DNA from: Acidobacteriota bacterium
GTDB taxonomy: Bacteria > Acidobacteriota > Terriglobia > Acidiferrales > UBA7541
Assembly (NCBI GenBank): GCA_003154775.1
Contig: PMES01000029.1
Location: 46,678-96,149, forward strand
Length of the DNA stretch: 49,472 bases
Direction: 5' to 3'
Shown here: one piece after another, positions 1 to 8,197 of the stretch
How positions within the stretch are numbered: position 1 is the stretch's first letter
How the letters are laid out: each line of letters starts with the position of its first letter
Made by a program: the position numbers and the translations under genes
Notes under the pieces: generated by a model
Database searches by the model: none
The model's input: only the letters and a program-made list of their open reading frames with translations
What the model was told of the DNA's origin: nothing

Positions 1-15
1 CCGCCACTTCAACCA

Positions 16-558
16 TTATCCCCGCTCGACAATCGGGCCACGTTTTTTCTTCCAGGGTGGATACCAACCAGGTGAACGCCACGTTGTAGGCAGCTCGAGT
101 CCCGAAAACGAGCCCAGATATGGGTAATCGCCGGGCTTCGCCACCAAGCCCTTCCGAACGGGATTTAGCCAGATGTACCAAGCAATGGCCTGTATGGACT
201 CCGTCGCGCGCAGAATGTGTTCGTGGAATCCCTTCTGCCAAAGAACGCATCTGGACTGGGCCGCGTATTGCCGGCTGGTCTTGATCTTGAGGCTCTTTAT
301 GAAATGCCGTAGATCGCTGGTTGGCTCCGTTCCTTCCGCGAGGAAATGCAAATGGTCAGGCATTAGGCAGTAGGCATGCACATCGAAGGAATTGCCGGCG
401 GATTCCGAACGCAAGAGGTCCAGCATCCATGCACATCGTTTTGCGCCCAGGAAAATGCTAGTGCGATGAAAACAACAGAAAGTGACGAAGCAAAATGTCC
501 GGCCGAGATAATTCAGTCGAGACAGCCGGGTCGTTTTGCGGACAGGAAGTTCCAACAT
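16..558 (-). CDS. REP-associated tyrosine transposase (RAYT), copy 1
   Basis: This 180-residue protein belongs to the IS200-like Y1 transposase superfamily, RAYT branch: single-domain HUH nucleases that cut single-stranded REP hairpins. The HUH motif is PDHLHFL (H69, H71). The tyrosine nucleophile should be Y128 in WYIWLNPVRKG, which aligns with the tyrosine of the E. coli enzyme's YIxxNPV motif. Length is normal for the family and the catalytic residues look intact. A REP palindrome lies about 40 bp upstream of the start (598-619), in the same relative orientation as the REP upstream of the second RAYT at 16796-17353. Such genes are usually single-copy and domesticated and carry no terminal repeats of their own. 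The two copies share the SLKIKTSR segment and much of the C-terminal half, so they are paralogues. Confidence 0.9.
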   Translation of the reverse strand: MLELPVRKTTRLSRLNYLGRTFCFVTFCCFHRTSIFLGAKRCAWMLDLLRSESAGNSFDVHAYCLMPDHLHFLAEGTEPTSDLRHFIKSLKIKTSRQYAAQSRCVLWQKGFHEHILRATESIQAIAWYIWLNPVRKGLVAKPGDYPYLGSFSGLELPTTWRSPGWYPPWKKKRGPIVERG

Positions 559-597
559 GGTATATTAAGCGATAGGTTAGCATGGATTTGCATCGGC

Positions 598-619
598 GGC
601 CCGCCTCAGAAGGCGGGCC
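598..619. repeat. REP palindrome upstream of RAYT 1
   Basis: A 9-bp perfect stem (GGCCCGCCT / AGGCGGGCC) encloses a four-base loop. On the minus strand the unit is preceded by TGTAG, the GTAG head tetranucleotide known for RAYT-associated REPs. Nearly the same unit occurs at 16819-16846, 17422-17449 and 39226-39255. The rest of 559-844 shows no convincing gene. Confidence 0.8.
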
Positions 620-844
620 CTACAAACGCGTGCACAAAGGCGTATTTGAGACAGGAGATGAACGCGGATTATGGCTTTGCGGACACTTCGCGGACCAGGA
701 GGACCATGACGCAATTCTCAAAGCCGCATCTAATTCAGTGAGAAGCCGCCTCCTGCCTGCCCCAGGGACCAAATAGCGACTAAGTCACAAAACTCGCAGG
801 ATGGTGCGCCTTTTACGCTTGCATATATGGGAGAATTCAGGGAG

Positions 845-920
845 TGGTGGGCGATAAAGGATTTGAACCTTTGACCTCTCGCGTGTGAGGCGAGCGCTCT
901 AACCGCTGAGCTAATCGCCC
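845..920 (-). tRNA. tRNA-Val (anticodon CAC)
   Basis: Read on the minus strand, the 76-nt sequence folds as a complete cloverleaf. It has a 7-bp acceptor stem (GGGCGAT/ATCGCCC), a D arm with AGCTCAGCGGTTAGAGC, a 5-bp anticodon stem CTCGC/GCGAG closing the loop CTCACAC, and a T arm AAAGG-TTCAAAT-CCTTT. The discriminator is A and the 3' CCA is encoded. Anticodon CAC reads the valine codon GTG. The gene stands alone between the RAYT region and the moxR cluster. Confidence 0.95.
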
Positions 921-1058
921 GTTCTGGAACGGGTAATCATGTAACGGGTAACCCCGGAAAGGGGCCGCCCGTCAAATTGTAGAGGGTGTTGCGTTCGCGC
1001 CAACCGCCCGCGCGTCCCAGCATCTATTTGTAACAGGAAGAGTAAGGGTTTTCAACCA

Positions 1059-2006
1059 ATGCCGACGGCCACCTCTCAGATCGTCACGCAACTGCAGCGC
1101 TCCATTGCGCGCGTCATTTTCGGCAAGGAGGATGTGATCCAGCTTGCCCTGGTTACCCTGTTGGCGCGCGGCCACCTGCTGATCGAAGACGTCCCCGGCG
1201 TCGGTAAAACGACGCTCGCGCAGGCGCTCGCCAAATCCTTTCATTGCACCTTCCAGCGCATCCAGTTCACCAGCGACCTTCTTCCCAGCGACGTCCTCGG
1301 CGTCAGCGTCTACAATCCCGAATCGCGCGAGTTCGAATTCCGCCACGGCCCGATTTTTGCCAACGTCGTTCTGGCCGATGAAATCAACCGCACCACGCCG
1401 CGCACGCAATCCGCTCTGCTGGAAGCGATGAACGAAGCGCAGGTCACCGTTGACGGACGCACGATGCCGCTGCCGCAACCGTTCCTGGTAATCGCCACGC
1501 AAAATCCCGTCGAGCATCACGGCACCTACCCGCTTCCCGAATCCCAGCTTGACCGCTTCCTGATGCGCGTGAAGATGGGCTATCCCTCGCACGAAACCGA
1601 GCGCGAGATTCTGCGCAGCCGCGCGAGCGACGATCCCGTTACTGCTATGGAGCCGGTGGCCGATGTCACCGACGTTCTCTCCATGCAGGAGACCGTGACC
1701 CGCGTGCGCGTGGACTCCAGCCTTCACGATTACGCCCTGGAAATCGTCAATCGCACGCGCAAGTCGGACCAGCTCGCCCTGGGGGTCAGCCCTCGTGGCA
1801 CGCTGATGCTGCAACGTGCCGCACAGGCGCGGGCGTTTCTCGATGGCCGCGATTTCTGTCTTCCCGACGACTTCAAGCAACTGGCCGTCCCCGTGTTCGC
1901 GCATCGAGTGGTTGCCAGCGCGCGCCACGCTACGCTGCAGAAAAAATCGGAGACGACGGAAAATGTTTTGCGCGAAATCGTCGAATCGGTGCGCGTGCCC
2001 TTGTAG
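1059..2006 (+). CDS. MoxR-family AAA+ ATPase
   Basis: A 315-residue cytoplasmic AAA+ ATPase of the MoxR group, thought to act as a chaperone that matures or regulates partner proteins, often ones with vWA or DUF58 domains. Visible motifs are Walker A PGVGKTT (46-52), Walker B VVLADEIN (103-110), sensor 1 ATQNP (146-150) and the family motif PLPESQLDRF near 157-167. Length and domain content are complete. It heads the arrangement moxR, DUF58, (mutY), transglutaminase. The moxR-DUF58-transglutaminase trio is a widely conserved cluster usually linked to the envelope or to secreted enzymes. The DUF58 gene starts 77 bp downstream on the same strand, so co-transcription is likely. The client is not evident from sequence. 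Confidence 0.95.
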   Translation: MPTATSQIVTQLQRSIARVIFGKEDVIQLALVTLLARGHLLIEDVPGVGKTTLAQALAKSFHCTFQRIQFTSDLLPSDVLGVSVYNPESREFEFRHGPIFANVVLADEINRTTPRTQSALLEAMNEAQVTVDGRTMPLPQPFLVIATQNPVEHHGTYPLPESQLDRFLMRVKMGYPSHETEREILRSRASDDPVTAMEPVADVTDVLSMQETVTRVRVDSSLHDYALEIVNRTRKSDQLALGVSPRGTLMLQRAAQARAFLDGRDFCLPDDFKQLAVPVFAHRVVASARHATLQKKSETTENVLREIVESVRVPL

Positions 2007-2083
2007 CGCCACGAAGCGCTTGAATTCACCAGTTATGGCTGCCGATTCCCGATTGTTGGCCACCGAGTTCTGACATCACTCAC

Positions 2084-3424
2084 ATGCCTTCTCTCTCCTC
2101 CACATTCGCCAATCTCATAGCCAAATCGGATCGCCCCGCGGTCCGCGCCTTCTTTCTCTCCATGGCGGCCCTCAGCGTCGCCCTGATTCTCGCTCTCTAT
2201 TCCGGCGCTGCCGCGCAACTTGGCAACCTGTTTCTGGCCAGCGCTTCCGCGATCACCGCACTCGTGGTGGCCGCTTGGGTGTCCGTCACGTTGGTTCCCG
2301 TCCTGGCCAAACGCACGCCGCTTCGCTGGATCGGCTACCGCATGGAGTACCGTGTTACGCGGGAAGGCTGGATCTACATCGCGGTGATCGTCCTGGTGGC
2401 CCTTGCGGCCATCAATACCGGCAACAACCTTCTCTTCCTTGTCCTCGCTTGCCTGATCGCCAGCATCCTCATGTCCGGCATTCTTTCCTCCATCACGCTT
2501 ATTGGCGTGGACATGCGCCTGAACCTGCCGGAGCACATCTTCGCGGGCCAAATGGTGCGTACCGCCGTCGAACTCCAGAATGAAAAGCTCACGCTTCCCT
2601 CATTTTCTCTTCGCGTGGAAGGGGTGAAGAAAAAGGGCGCGCCCGCGGCTGCGCTGCTGGAAACTCCCGTCTACTTTCCGTATCTTCCCCGGAAGACATC
2701 GGCGCGGCAGAGCGTGCCGATGCTTTTCTCCCAGCGCGGCGTCTACCGCCAGGAAGCGTTTCGCATCGTCACGCGTTTTCCCTTTGGCTTTCTGCAGAAA
2801 GCCCGGCGCATCGATCTCGCCACGGAGGCGCTCGTCTATCCCTCCGTGGAAGCCACGCCGGAATTTCTGGAGGTTCTGCCCGGCATTCAAGGAGCGGTGG
2901 AAAGCCTGGCCAAAGGCCGCGGCCAGGATCTTTACGCCTTGCGCGACTACATGCCAAATGACAGCGCACGCCATGTCCACTGGAAAGCTTCCGCGCGCAC
3001 CGGCGTGCTGATGGTCCGCGAATTCGCCCGTGAGGACGACTACCGCGTCCTGCTGGTTTTCGATCCTTACAGTCCCGCGGCGCAACCCGATTCTTCCGCG
3101 AACGAAAGAGAACGCTTCGAGCGCGCCGTGAGCTTGTGTGCCGCCATTGCCTGGAATTTCCACGAACGCAACGCGCAACTCGAATTCCGCAGTGTCCGCG
3201 CGGAGGTTCCCCTGGCTCCCGCCACCGAGAATATTTTCGCCGTCTTGCGCCACTTGGCACTCGTCCAGCCCCTCGCGCCGGCGCCAGGTCACGATCTGCT
3301 CTCGCAACTGGCAGCTAATCCCGATTCCTGCAAAATTGTTGTCACCTCGCAGCCCCGCGGCTCCATTCCCGCCGACATCTGGAATTCCTCGTATGTCGTT
3401 TTCGCGGAAGATCCTTTGTCCTAA
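2084..3424 (+). CDS. DUF58 domain membrane protein
   Basis: A 446-residue protein with about four hydrophobic segments in the first 150 residues (roughly 22-45, 50-75, 95-115, 118-140), followed by a soluble domain. The DUF58 signature is clear: RDYMPNDSARHVHWKASART near residues 288-307, the family's R-x-Y-x3-D-x2-R-x-IHW-x2-SAR pattern. The C-terminal part (LLVFDPY onward) resembles a vWA-like fold. DUF58 proteins are the usual partners of MoxR ATPases, and this one lies directly downstream of such a gene. The biochemical role of the family is unsettled. The N-terminal membrane part places the soluble domain at the inner membrane. Confidence 0.92.
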   Translation: MPSLSSTFANLIAKSDRPAVRAFFLSMAALSVALILALYSGAAAQLGNLFLASASAITALVVAAWVSVTLVPVLAKRTPLRWIGYRMEYRVTREGWIYIAVIVLVALAAINTGNNLLFLVLACLIASILMSGILSSITLIGVDMRLNLPEHIFAGQMVRTAVELQNEKLTLPSFSLRVEGVKKKGAPAAALLETPVYFPYLPRKTSARQSVPMLFSQRGVYRQEAFRIVTRFPFGFLQKARRIDLATEALVYPSVEATPEFLEVLPGIQGAVESLAKGRGQDLYALRDYMPNDSARHVHWKASARTGVLMVREFAREDDYRVLLVFDPYSPAAQPDSSANERERFERAVSLCAAIAWNFHERNAQLEFRSVRAEVPLAPATENIFAVLRHLALVQPLAPAPGHDLLSQLAANPDSCKIVVTSQPRGSIPADIWNSSYVVFAEDPLS

Positions 3425-3477
3425 CTTGGATTTCTCACAAACTACAATTCATCCGTCGTTCCAATTCAGAAAGGCAT

Positions 3478-3592
3478 TGTCATCCTGAGGCGATCCGATA
3501 AGGATCGCCGAAGGACCTCAACGTCAAAAATTGTGCTCGGTTTGTCCGTCGAGATCCTTTGGGGCGCGAACGACGCGCGCCTCAGGATGACA
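3478..3592. repeat. Inverted repeat (TGTCATCCTGAGG family)
   Basis: TGTCATCCTGAGG at 3478-3490 is repeated inverted and exactly as CCTCAGGATGACA at 3580-3592. The interior also shows partial complementarity (CCGAAGGACCTC against GAGATCCTTTGG). It occupies most of the 199-bp space between the DUF58 gene and the next ORF. It belongs to the loose GTCAT(T/C)C(C/T) repeat group found at several other places in the window. Confidence 0.75.
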
Positions 3593-3707
3593 GCGTGCTA
3601 CGCTCCTTGCGTAGCGGGCAAAATTGCATCTCATGAGAATGCGCGGTGAACCCCCGCGTTCCTCGGTACCTCGTCACGCGTTGTTTTGTGCGAAACTAGT
3701 CGCGCCG

Positions 3708-4811
3708 ATGCTCACCGGACCCGCACTCACCCGCTTCCGCAAAAATCTTCTTGCGTGGTTTTCGCAATTCCAGCGCGATCTTCCCTGGCGCCGCTTAAAA
3801 AATCCATACCGCATCTGGCTCTCGGAAATCATGCTGCAGCAAACCCGCGTAGCCGCCGCCATTTCTTATTACGAGCGCTTCCTCGAGCGTTTCCCCGATG
3901 TGCGGGCCCTTGCCGAAGCCCCACAGGAAGAAGTTCTCCGCCTCTGGTCCGGCCTGGGCTACTATTCGCGCGCGCGCAATCTGCACAAGGCCGCGCAGCA
4001 AATCGTGGCTCTCCACCACGGCGTTTTTCCAGCCACGGAGGCGGAGGCCCTGGCTTTCCCCGGCATCGGCAAGTACACCGCCGCGGCCATTCTTAGCATT
4101 GCTTATGGCCAGAAACTCGCCGTGCTCGACGGCAATGTAGCCCGCGTCCTGGCCCGCTTACAGGCAATTCGCGGGGATCTGCGCGCAGGCAAACGCTGGC
4201 AGGAACTCCAGAAAACCGCCGAGGCGCTGCTGGCACCAAGCGCGCCTGGCGATTGGAATCAAGCCGTGATGGAGCTTGGCGCCATCCTCTGCACGCCCAA
4301 GTCGCCGCAGTGCCTTCTCTGCCCTGTCAACGAATTCTGCCAGGCTCGCAAGCTGGGTCTTGCGGACACTATTCCGGAAAAACGCAAGAAACGCGCCACG
4401 GTGGAACTCCAACTCGCGGCCGCCGTCCTGCTGGATCCCCAGGGTCACACGCTCCTCCTGCCTCCGCCAAGGCCGCAGGCCGGCCCGGCGCACAAAGCCG
4501 ATGTGGGCGCGATTGTTTCGCGCATGTGGCACTTCCCCACCATCGAAGTTCACCGCAACGCCGCTCTCGATTTGCGCGCGTATCTTAGAGAATCGCTGCT
4601 GCGCGGCCACAAATTCTCCGTGGCGCTCGAACCATTGCCCAAAATCCGCCACACCGTCACCTACCGCTCGATCACGTTGCAGCCTTTCCGGATAAATCTG
4701 AAGAAGCTTCCGCAGCTCGCCGGGGCGAAAGTCCTGCCGCTTTCCGAGCTCTCCTGCGTTCCGATCTCCAACCTGACGCGCAAAATCGCGCGTGCCGCTC
4801 TGGATTCATGA
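3708..4811 (+). CDS. mutY: A/G-specific adenine glycosylase MutY
   Basis: This base-excision repair enzyme removes adenine mispaired with 8-oxoguanine. From the ATG at 3708 it has 367 residues. It has an N-terminal HhH-GPD glycosylase domain with MLQQTRV, the helix-hairpin-helix FPGIGKYTAAAI and the catalytic aspartate D141 in VLDGNVARVL. The iron-sulphur loop is perfect: C195-x6-C202-x2-C205-x5-C211. A NUDIX-like C-terminal domain for 8-oxoG recognition follows from about residue 225. The frame stays open upstream to 3624, but 3708 gives the normal family N-terminus. It sits inside what is normally an uninterrupted moxR-DUF58-transglutaminase cluster. Confidence 0.96.
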   Translation: MLTGPALTRFRKNLLAWFSQFQRDLPWRRLKNPYRIWLSEIMLQQTRVAAAISYYERFLERFPDVRALAEAPQEEVLRLWSGLGYYSRARNLHKAAQQIVALHHGVFPATEAEALAFPGIGKYTAAAILSIAYGQKLAVLDGNVARVLARLQAIRGDLRAGKRWQELQKTAEALLAPSAPGDWNQAVMELGAILCTPKSPQCLLCPVNEFCQARKLGLADTIPEKRKKRATVELQLAAAVLLDPQGHTLLLPPPRPQAGPAHKADVGAIVSRMWHFPTIEVHRNAALDLRAYLRESLLRGHKFSVALEPLPKIRHTVTYRSITLQPFRINLKKLPQLAGAKVLPLSELSCVPISNLTRKIARAALDS

Positions 4812-4954
4812 CGCAGCTAGCGCGCGGTCCAGACCGCAGCCTGCCTCCTGATCACTGATATCTGAACACTGCTATCCCTTTGCTCTTCACGATAACCCGT
4901 TCGTTTTCCCTCAGCCGGCCATCGCTCGCCCGATGCTATTCTGAGGGTTGCACC

Positions 4955-7201
4955 ATGGCTTCTTCCATCGCATCTCCCGGCAGTTCGCTCCCGGCCGATC
5001 GTTTCTATCGCACGGCCCTTTTTTTCCTTGTGCTCTCGGGCGTTTTGGCGCTTGCCGCTACCGGCAAGCTCGATGCCATCAGCAGCATCGTTGCGCCGCT
5101 GGCGATTCTCTACAAGGGCATCCGCTGGTGGCGCGGCCACCCCGCGGAATTGCGGCAAAGCACGGCCACGCGATTCGTTCTCGCCTACGTCCTCGTTGTT
5201 CCCGTGGACATGCTGTTTTATTCTCGCTCGCTTGCCGAGGGTACGGGCAATCCCACGATCTACGCAGCGCTGCTCGCCGCCGTCCACTTTCTACTCTTCG
5301 TCACCGTCCTGCGGCTCTATAGCGCCGTAACGGATCGCGATGACGTCTTCCTGGCCATGCTGGCTTTTGCCGCGCTGCTGGCCGCCGCCGTCTTCACCAT
5401 AGATACGTACTTCCTGGCATTCTTCCTTGCTTTCTTGCTTTTCGGGGTGGCTACCTTTGTCGGTCTGGAAATTCGACGAGGCGCCACCGGGGCAGTTTTC
5501 CCTCCGCTGCAGGCGCGTTCGGTAACCGAACGGCGCTTCCATCGTGCCCTGGCGCTCGCCGTGCTCAGCGTGGCGATTGGCGGGGTCGCATTCGGCTCCC
5601 TATTGTTCTTCTTCTTCCCGCGTTTCAGCGCGGGCTACCTGGCGCGGAGCGGCTTTCACCCCTCGCTGATGAGCGGCTTCACGGACAACGTCGAGCTCGG
5701 CCAGATTGGCGAGATCAAGCAGAGCACTTCGGTGGTCATGCGCGTGCGCACCGGCTCGCCGGTCAAGTATCCGATGCTGCGCTGGCGCGGCATCGCCTTG
5801 AGCAATTTTGACGGCAAGCGGTGGACGAACGATGAATCGAACCGGCAAATCCAATCGCCCATGCCTGATGGCTGGATCATTCTTTCCAGCCGCAATGACT
5901 TCGAAGCGCCGCCGGCCGTGACACTCGAATTCACCGTCCTGCTTCAGCCCATCGCCAGTGATGCGCTGTTCGCGCCCGCTCAGGTGGTCAAGTTGCGAGG
6001 CAATTTTTTCGCTGGAGCGAACACCTACTACGCTTCCGTCCACGGCAGTTCGTTGGCCCTGGATTCCACGGGGTCCGTATTCAACGCTTCGCATAGTTTC
6101 GGGCAGATCCGCTACGACGGCGTTTCCGTTCTTCCTCAGCCGCGGCCCGTGCGCGCCCGCACCGCCGGCTCCGTTTATCCCCAGGAGGTCCTCGACACTT
6201 ACCTCCAGCTTCCCCCCGCACTCGATCAACGCATTCCGGAGCTTGCCAGGAAGATCGCCGCTTCGTCGGACAATCCGTTCGACAAGGCCGTGGCCATGGA
6301 AAGTTACCTGCGCGACAATTTCACTTACACGCTCAACCTGAGGAGCAAGCCCGGCGACGATCCCCTCGCTCACTTTCTCTTTGAGACCCGCGCGGGCCAC
6401 TGCGAGTACTTCGCTTCCGCGATGGCCATCATGCTGCGCACACTTGGCATTCCCTCCCGCGAAGTGAACGGCTTCCTCCCGGGTGAATACAACGACGTCG
6501 CCGGCGACTACATCGTCCGCGCCAGCGACGCGCACAGTTGGGTGGAAGCGTACTTTCCCGGTTCCGGATGGGTGACCTTCGACCCCACTCCCCCGGGCGC
6601 GGGAGACGCCACCGGGTTGTTTTCCCGGCTGGCCCTATACGTCGATTGGTTTCAGCTCAACTGGAACGAGTGGGTCATCAACTACGATTTCTCGCATCAG
6701 ATCCAACTGGCGAAAAGCGTCCGGCAAAATTCCACGGATTGGGCCGGTTTAGCGCGCCGGAAATTCGAGCGCATGAAGCGCCGCGGCATGAACGGACTGA
6801 CGGCTTGGCAAGCCGTTCACCCCCGGCTCAGCATTGTGTTTCCCATTGCGCTGGTGTTTGCCCTGGTTGTCCTGCGCTTCGATTGGATTCGCGCTGCGCT
6901 GCGCTGGTTGGCGCTTTTCTGGCAGGTTCGTCGTGCGCCGACGGAGCGCAACAACCCGCAACTTGCCTCGCGCCTCTATGCCGAACTTTTGCGGCTCCTC
7001 GAAAAGCGCGGCCTGGCCCGGCCCATCACGCAAACGCCGCTGGAATTTGCCACTTCTTCCGGCTTGCGCCCCGATCTCGCCGGCCCGGTTCGTGAATTCA
7101 CGGAGTTATATGCACAGGCCCGTTTCGGCGACAAGCCCTGCGATTCCTTCCGCCTGCGCGCCCTCCTGGAGCAAATCCGCGCTGTGCCGCGCCCCCGCTA
7201 G
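4955..7201 (+). CDS. Membrane transglutaminase, TgpA/DUF3488 type
   Basis: A 748-residue protein from the ATG at 4955, which has a GAGG just upstream and matches the usual family start. An N-terminal block of five or six hydrophobic segments (DUF3488, about residues 15-210) is followed by a periplasmic transglutaminase-like domain. Its Cys-His-Asp triad is visible: C483 in GHCEYFASAMA, H527 in SDAHSWVEAYF and D543 in VTFDPTPP. A further membrane segment near residue 630 and a C-terminal DUF4129-like tail complete the TgpA layout. Relatives are essential or important membrane proteins with proposed cross-linking or peptidase activity in the periplasm. The MoxR and DUF58 genes upstream are the expected partners. 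The substrate is unknown. Confidence 0.93.
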   Translation: MASSIASPGSSLPADRFYRTALFFLVLSGVLALAATGKLDAISSIVAPLAILYKGIRWWRGHPAELRQSTATRFVLAYVLVVPVDMLFYSRSLAEGTGNPTIYAALLAAVHFLLFVTVLRLYSAVTDRDDVFLAMLAFAALLAAAVFTIDTYFLAFFLAFLLFGVATFVGLEIRRGATGAVFPPLQARSVTERRFHRALALAVLSVAIGGVAFGSLLFFFFPRFSAGYLARSGFHPSLMSGFTDNVELGQIGEIKQSTSVVMRVRTGSPVKYPMLRWRGIALSNFDGKRWTNDESNRQIQSPMPDGWIILSSRNDFEAPPAVTLEFTVLLQPIASDALFAPAQVVKLRGNFFAGANTYYASVHGSSLALDSTGSVFNASHSFGQIRYDGVSVLPQPRPVRARTAGSVYPQEVLDTYLQLPPALDQRIPELARKIAASSDNPFDKAVAMESYLRDNFTYTLNLRSKPGDDPLAHFLFETRAGHCEYFASAMAIMLRTLGIPSREVNGFLPGEYNDVAGDYIVRASDAHSWVEAYFPGSGWVTFDPTPPGAGDATGLFSRLALYVDWFQLNWNEWVINYDFSHQIQLAKSVRQNSTDWAGLARRKFERMKRRGMNGLTAWQAVHPRLSIVFPIALVFALVVLRFDWIRAALRWLALFWQVRRAPTERNNPQLASRLYAELLRLLEKRGLARPITQTPLEFATSSGLRPDLAGPVREFTELYAQARFGDKPCDSFRLRALLEQIRAVPRPR

Positions 7202-7447
7202 CTTTCTTTTGCGGGGTGCGGCATGGTTGTCCGGGCTGCATCGGAAAAGCTTAGGGGCCTGGGTTTTCGCCGTCAAATGGGCAGAGGCTTCGGCAGTGTG
7301 TCAGTTTCCGATTTGCGCATTGATCGGGTACCAGGTCCATTAGTTGGGGGGAATCCCTGTTCCCGACAGACACCTGTGTCCAGTCCTGATGCGTCGTTTG
7401 GGTGTTCCCTTGATGTCTAGGTTGTTGTCAATTATGCTTCCACCACG
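7202..7447. other. Intergenic region with one arm of a direct repeat
   Basis: No gene is supported here. Bases 7216-7249 are a near-copy of 10912-10946. A short inverted motif GACACCTGTGTC lies near 7369-7380. Base composition becomes visibly less GC-rich from here to about 8190. Confidence 0.5.
7216..7249 (+). repeat. Left arm of degenerate direct repeat flanking the GH3 block
   Basis: The 34-base segment shares GTGCGG, TGGTTGTCC, GGCTGCATCG and GAAAAG, in the same order and spacing, with 10912-10946. Only a few mismatches and one single-base insertion separate them. The two copies are in direct orientation about 3.7 kb apart. Confidence 0.6.
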
Positions 7448-7585
7448 ATGGACTCAAAAGCAGGCTTATGGATTGAAGCGGGATTACTTTTGTTCACTTT
7501 CTTCGTAGTGGTTCCATCGATAGCTGCAGCCATTGCGTACGCCGCATGGAAGGGCAAGCCGAAGAATTTCAACCGCGAAATGTAA
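7448..7585 (+). CDS. Small predicted membrane protein, unknown
   Basis: An ATG at 7448 opens a 45-codon frame. It encodes a short polar start (MDSKAGLWIEAG), one strongly hydrophobic segment of about 22 residues (LLLFTFFVVVPSIAAAIAYA) and a basic tail KGKPKNFNREM. This is a single-pass topology with an N-out or signal-anchor look. The next small ORF starts three bases after its stop, suggesting a translationally coupled pair. I do not recognise a family. Against it are its small size and the lack of a strong Shine-Dalgarno sequence. Confidence 0.45.
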   Translation: MDSKAGLWIEAGLLLFTFFVVVPSIAAAIAYAAWKGKPKNFNREM

Positions 7586-7588
7586 GGG

Positions 7589-7792
7589 ATGGCGTTTGTC
7601 GCCACTGCCGCAGCTAGTGGCTTCCTCATGGTATACGCACGGCGAATGCAGGCTGATATCAGAACGTGGCAGTACCTTTTGCAGATTGCCTGTTTTGGTT
7701 TGGGTGCACTCCTTTTTGGCGTCGCTGGGGGTTGTGGAGTCGGGGTTTTCACATATCGGCGTAGCTCACTGACAAAGGACCCACCTGAATAG
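7589..7792 (+). CDS. Small predicted membrane protein, unknown (second of pair)
   Basis: 67 residues with two hydrophobic stretches: FVATAAASGFLMVY (3-16) and LLQIACFGLGALLFGVAGGCGVGVF (29-53). A short charged loop RRMQADIRTWQY separates them and the tail is basic and hydrophilic. AAGGG lies just before the ATG, overlapping the end of the upstream small ORF. Codon use and base composition differ from the GC-rich neighbours. No family is recognised. Its 3' end overlaps a convergent minus-strand frame at 7749-8024, so at most one of the two is likely complete. Confidence 0.45.
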   Translation: MAFVATAAASGFLMVYARRMQADIRTWQYLLQIACFGLGALLFGVAGGCGVGVFTYRRSSLTKDPPE

Positions 7793-8024
7793 ACAGCGTC
7801 GAATCCATTTCTCTGGTTAGCGCCACTGTAACTGCTTCATCGGGAAGCTGCGAGATGATTTCTTCAGTGTAGAGGTCTTTTACCCGTTGACGGAGGCGCA
7901 GCAAATCGTGGAGACTTGGCGTGGTGCATCCAACGAGAGTCGGCCTCCCAAGGCTCTCGGAAAGAAAACGCCAAACGAATTTGTCAATGAGGTCGCGGCG
8001 GGTTGTGGTCTGATTGCGTGACAA
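7749..8024 (-). pseudogene. Unrecognised protein or gene remnant
   Basis: The frame encodes 91 protein-like residues, including DLIDKFVWRFLSESLGRP and LRQRVKDLYTEEIISQLPDE, with a mix of helices and charged residues unlike a random shadow frame. The only available start here is TTG at 8024. The frame runs open further upstream for about 20 codons without an ATG, and no ribosome binding site is visible. This fits a decayed gene or a fragment cut by an insertion. It lies between the small membrane ORFs and the GH3 gene, inside the direct-repeat block. Confidence 0.35.
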
Positions 8025-8197
8025 TCGGCCGCAAACTCGCCCTGAAGTTGCTGCAAAAAAGGCGGCCCGGTCACAGTGATGCTCTCTCTCTTAACGAAAC
8101 CGGTACGGAAACCCGGGTTGGTCAAGTCACACGGCCGCCAGCGCGACCGTACAAAAGTTTTTCGCCTGAAAATTTTCTTGTAGCACAGGAGAGCTCG

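Noticed and set aside
582-776. A 64-codon plus-strand ORF reading through the REP upstream of RAYT 1
   Set aside because: Its first part is simply translated REP and the rest has no support. There is no convincing ribosome binding site. It might be a fragment but cannot be shown.
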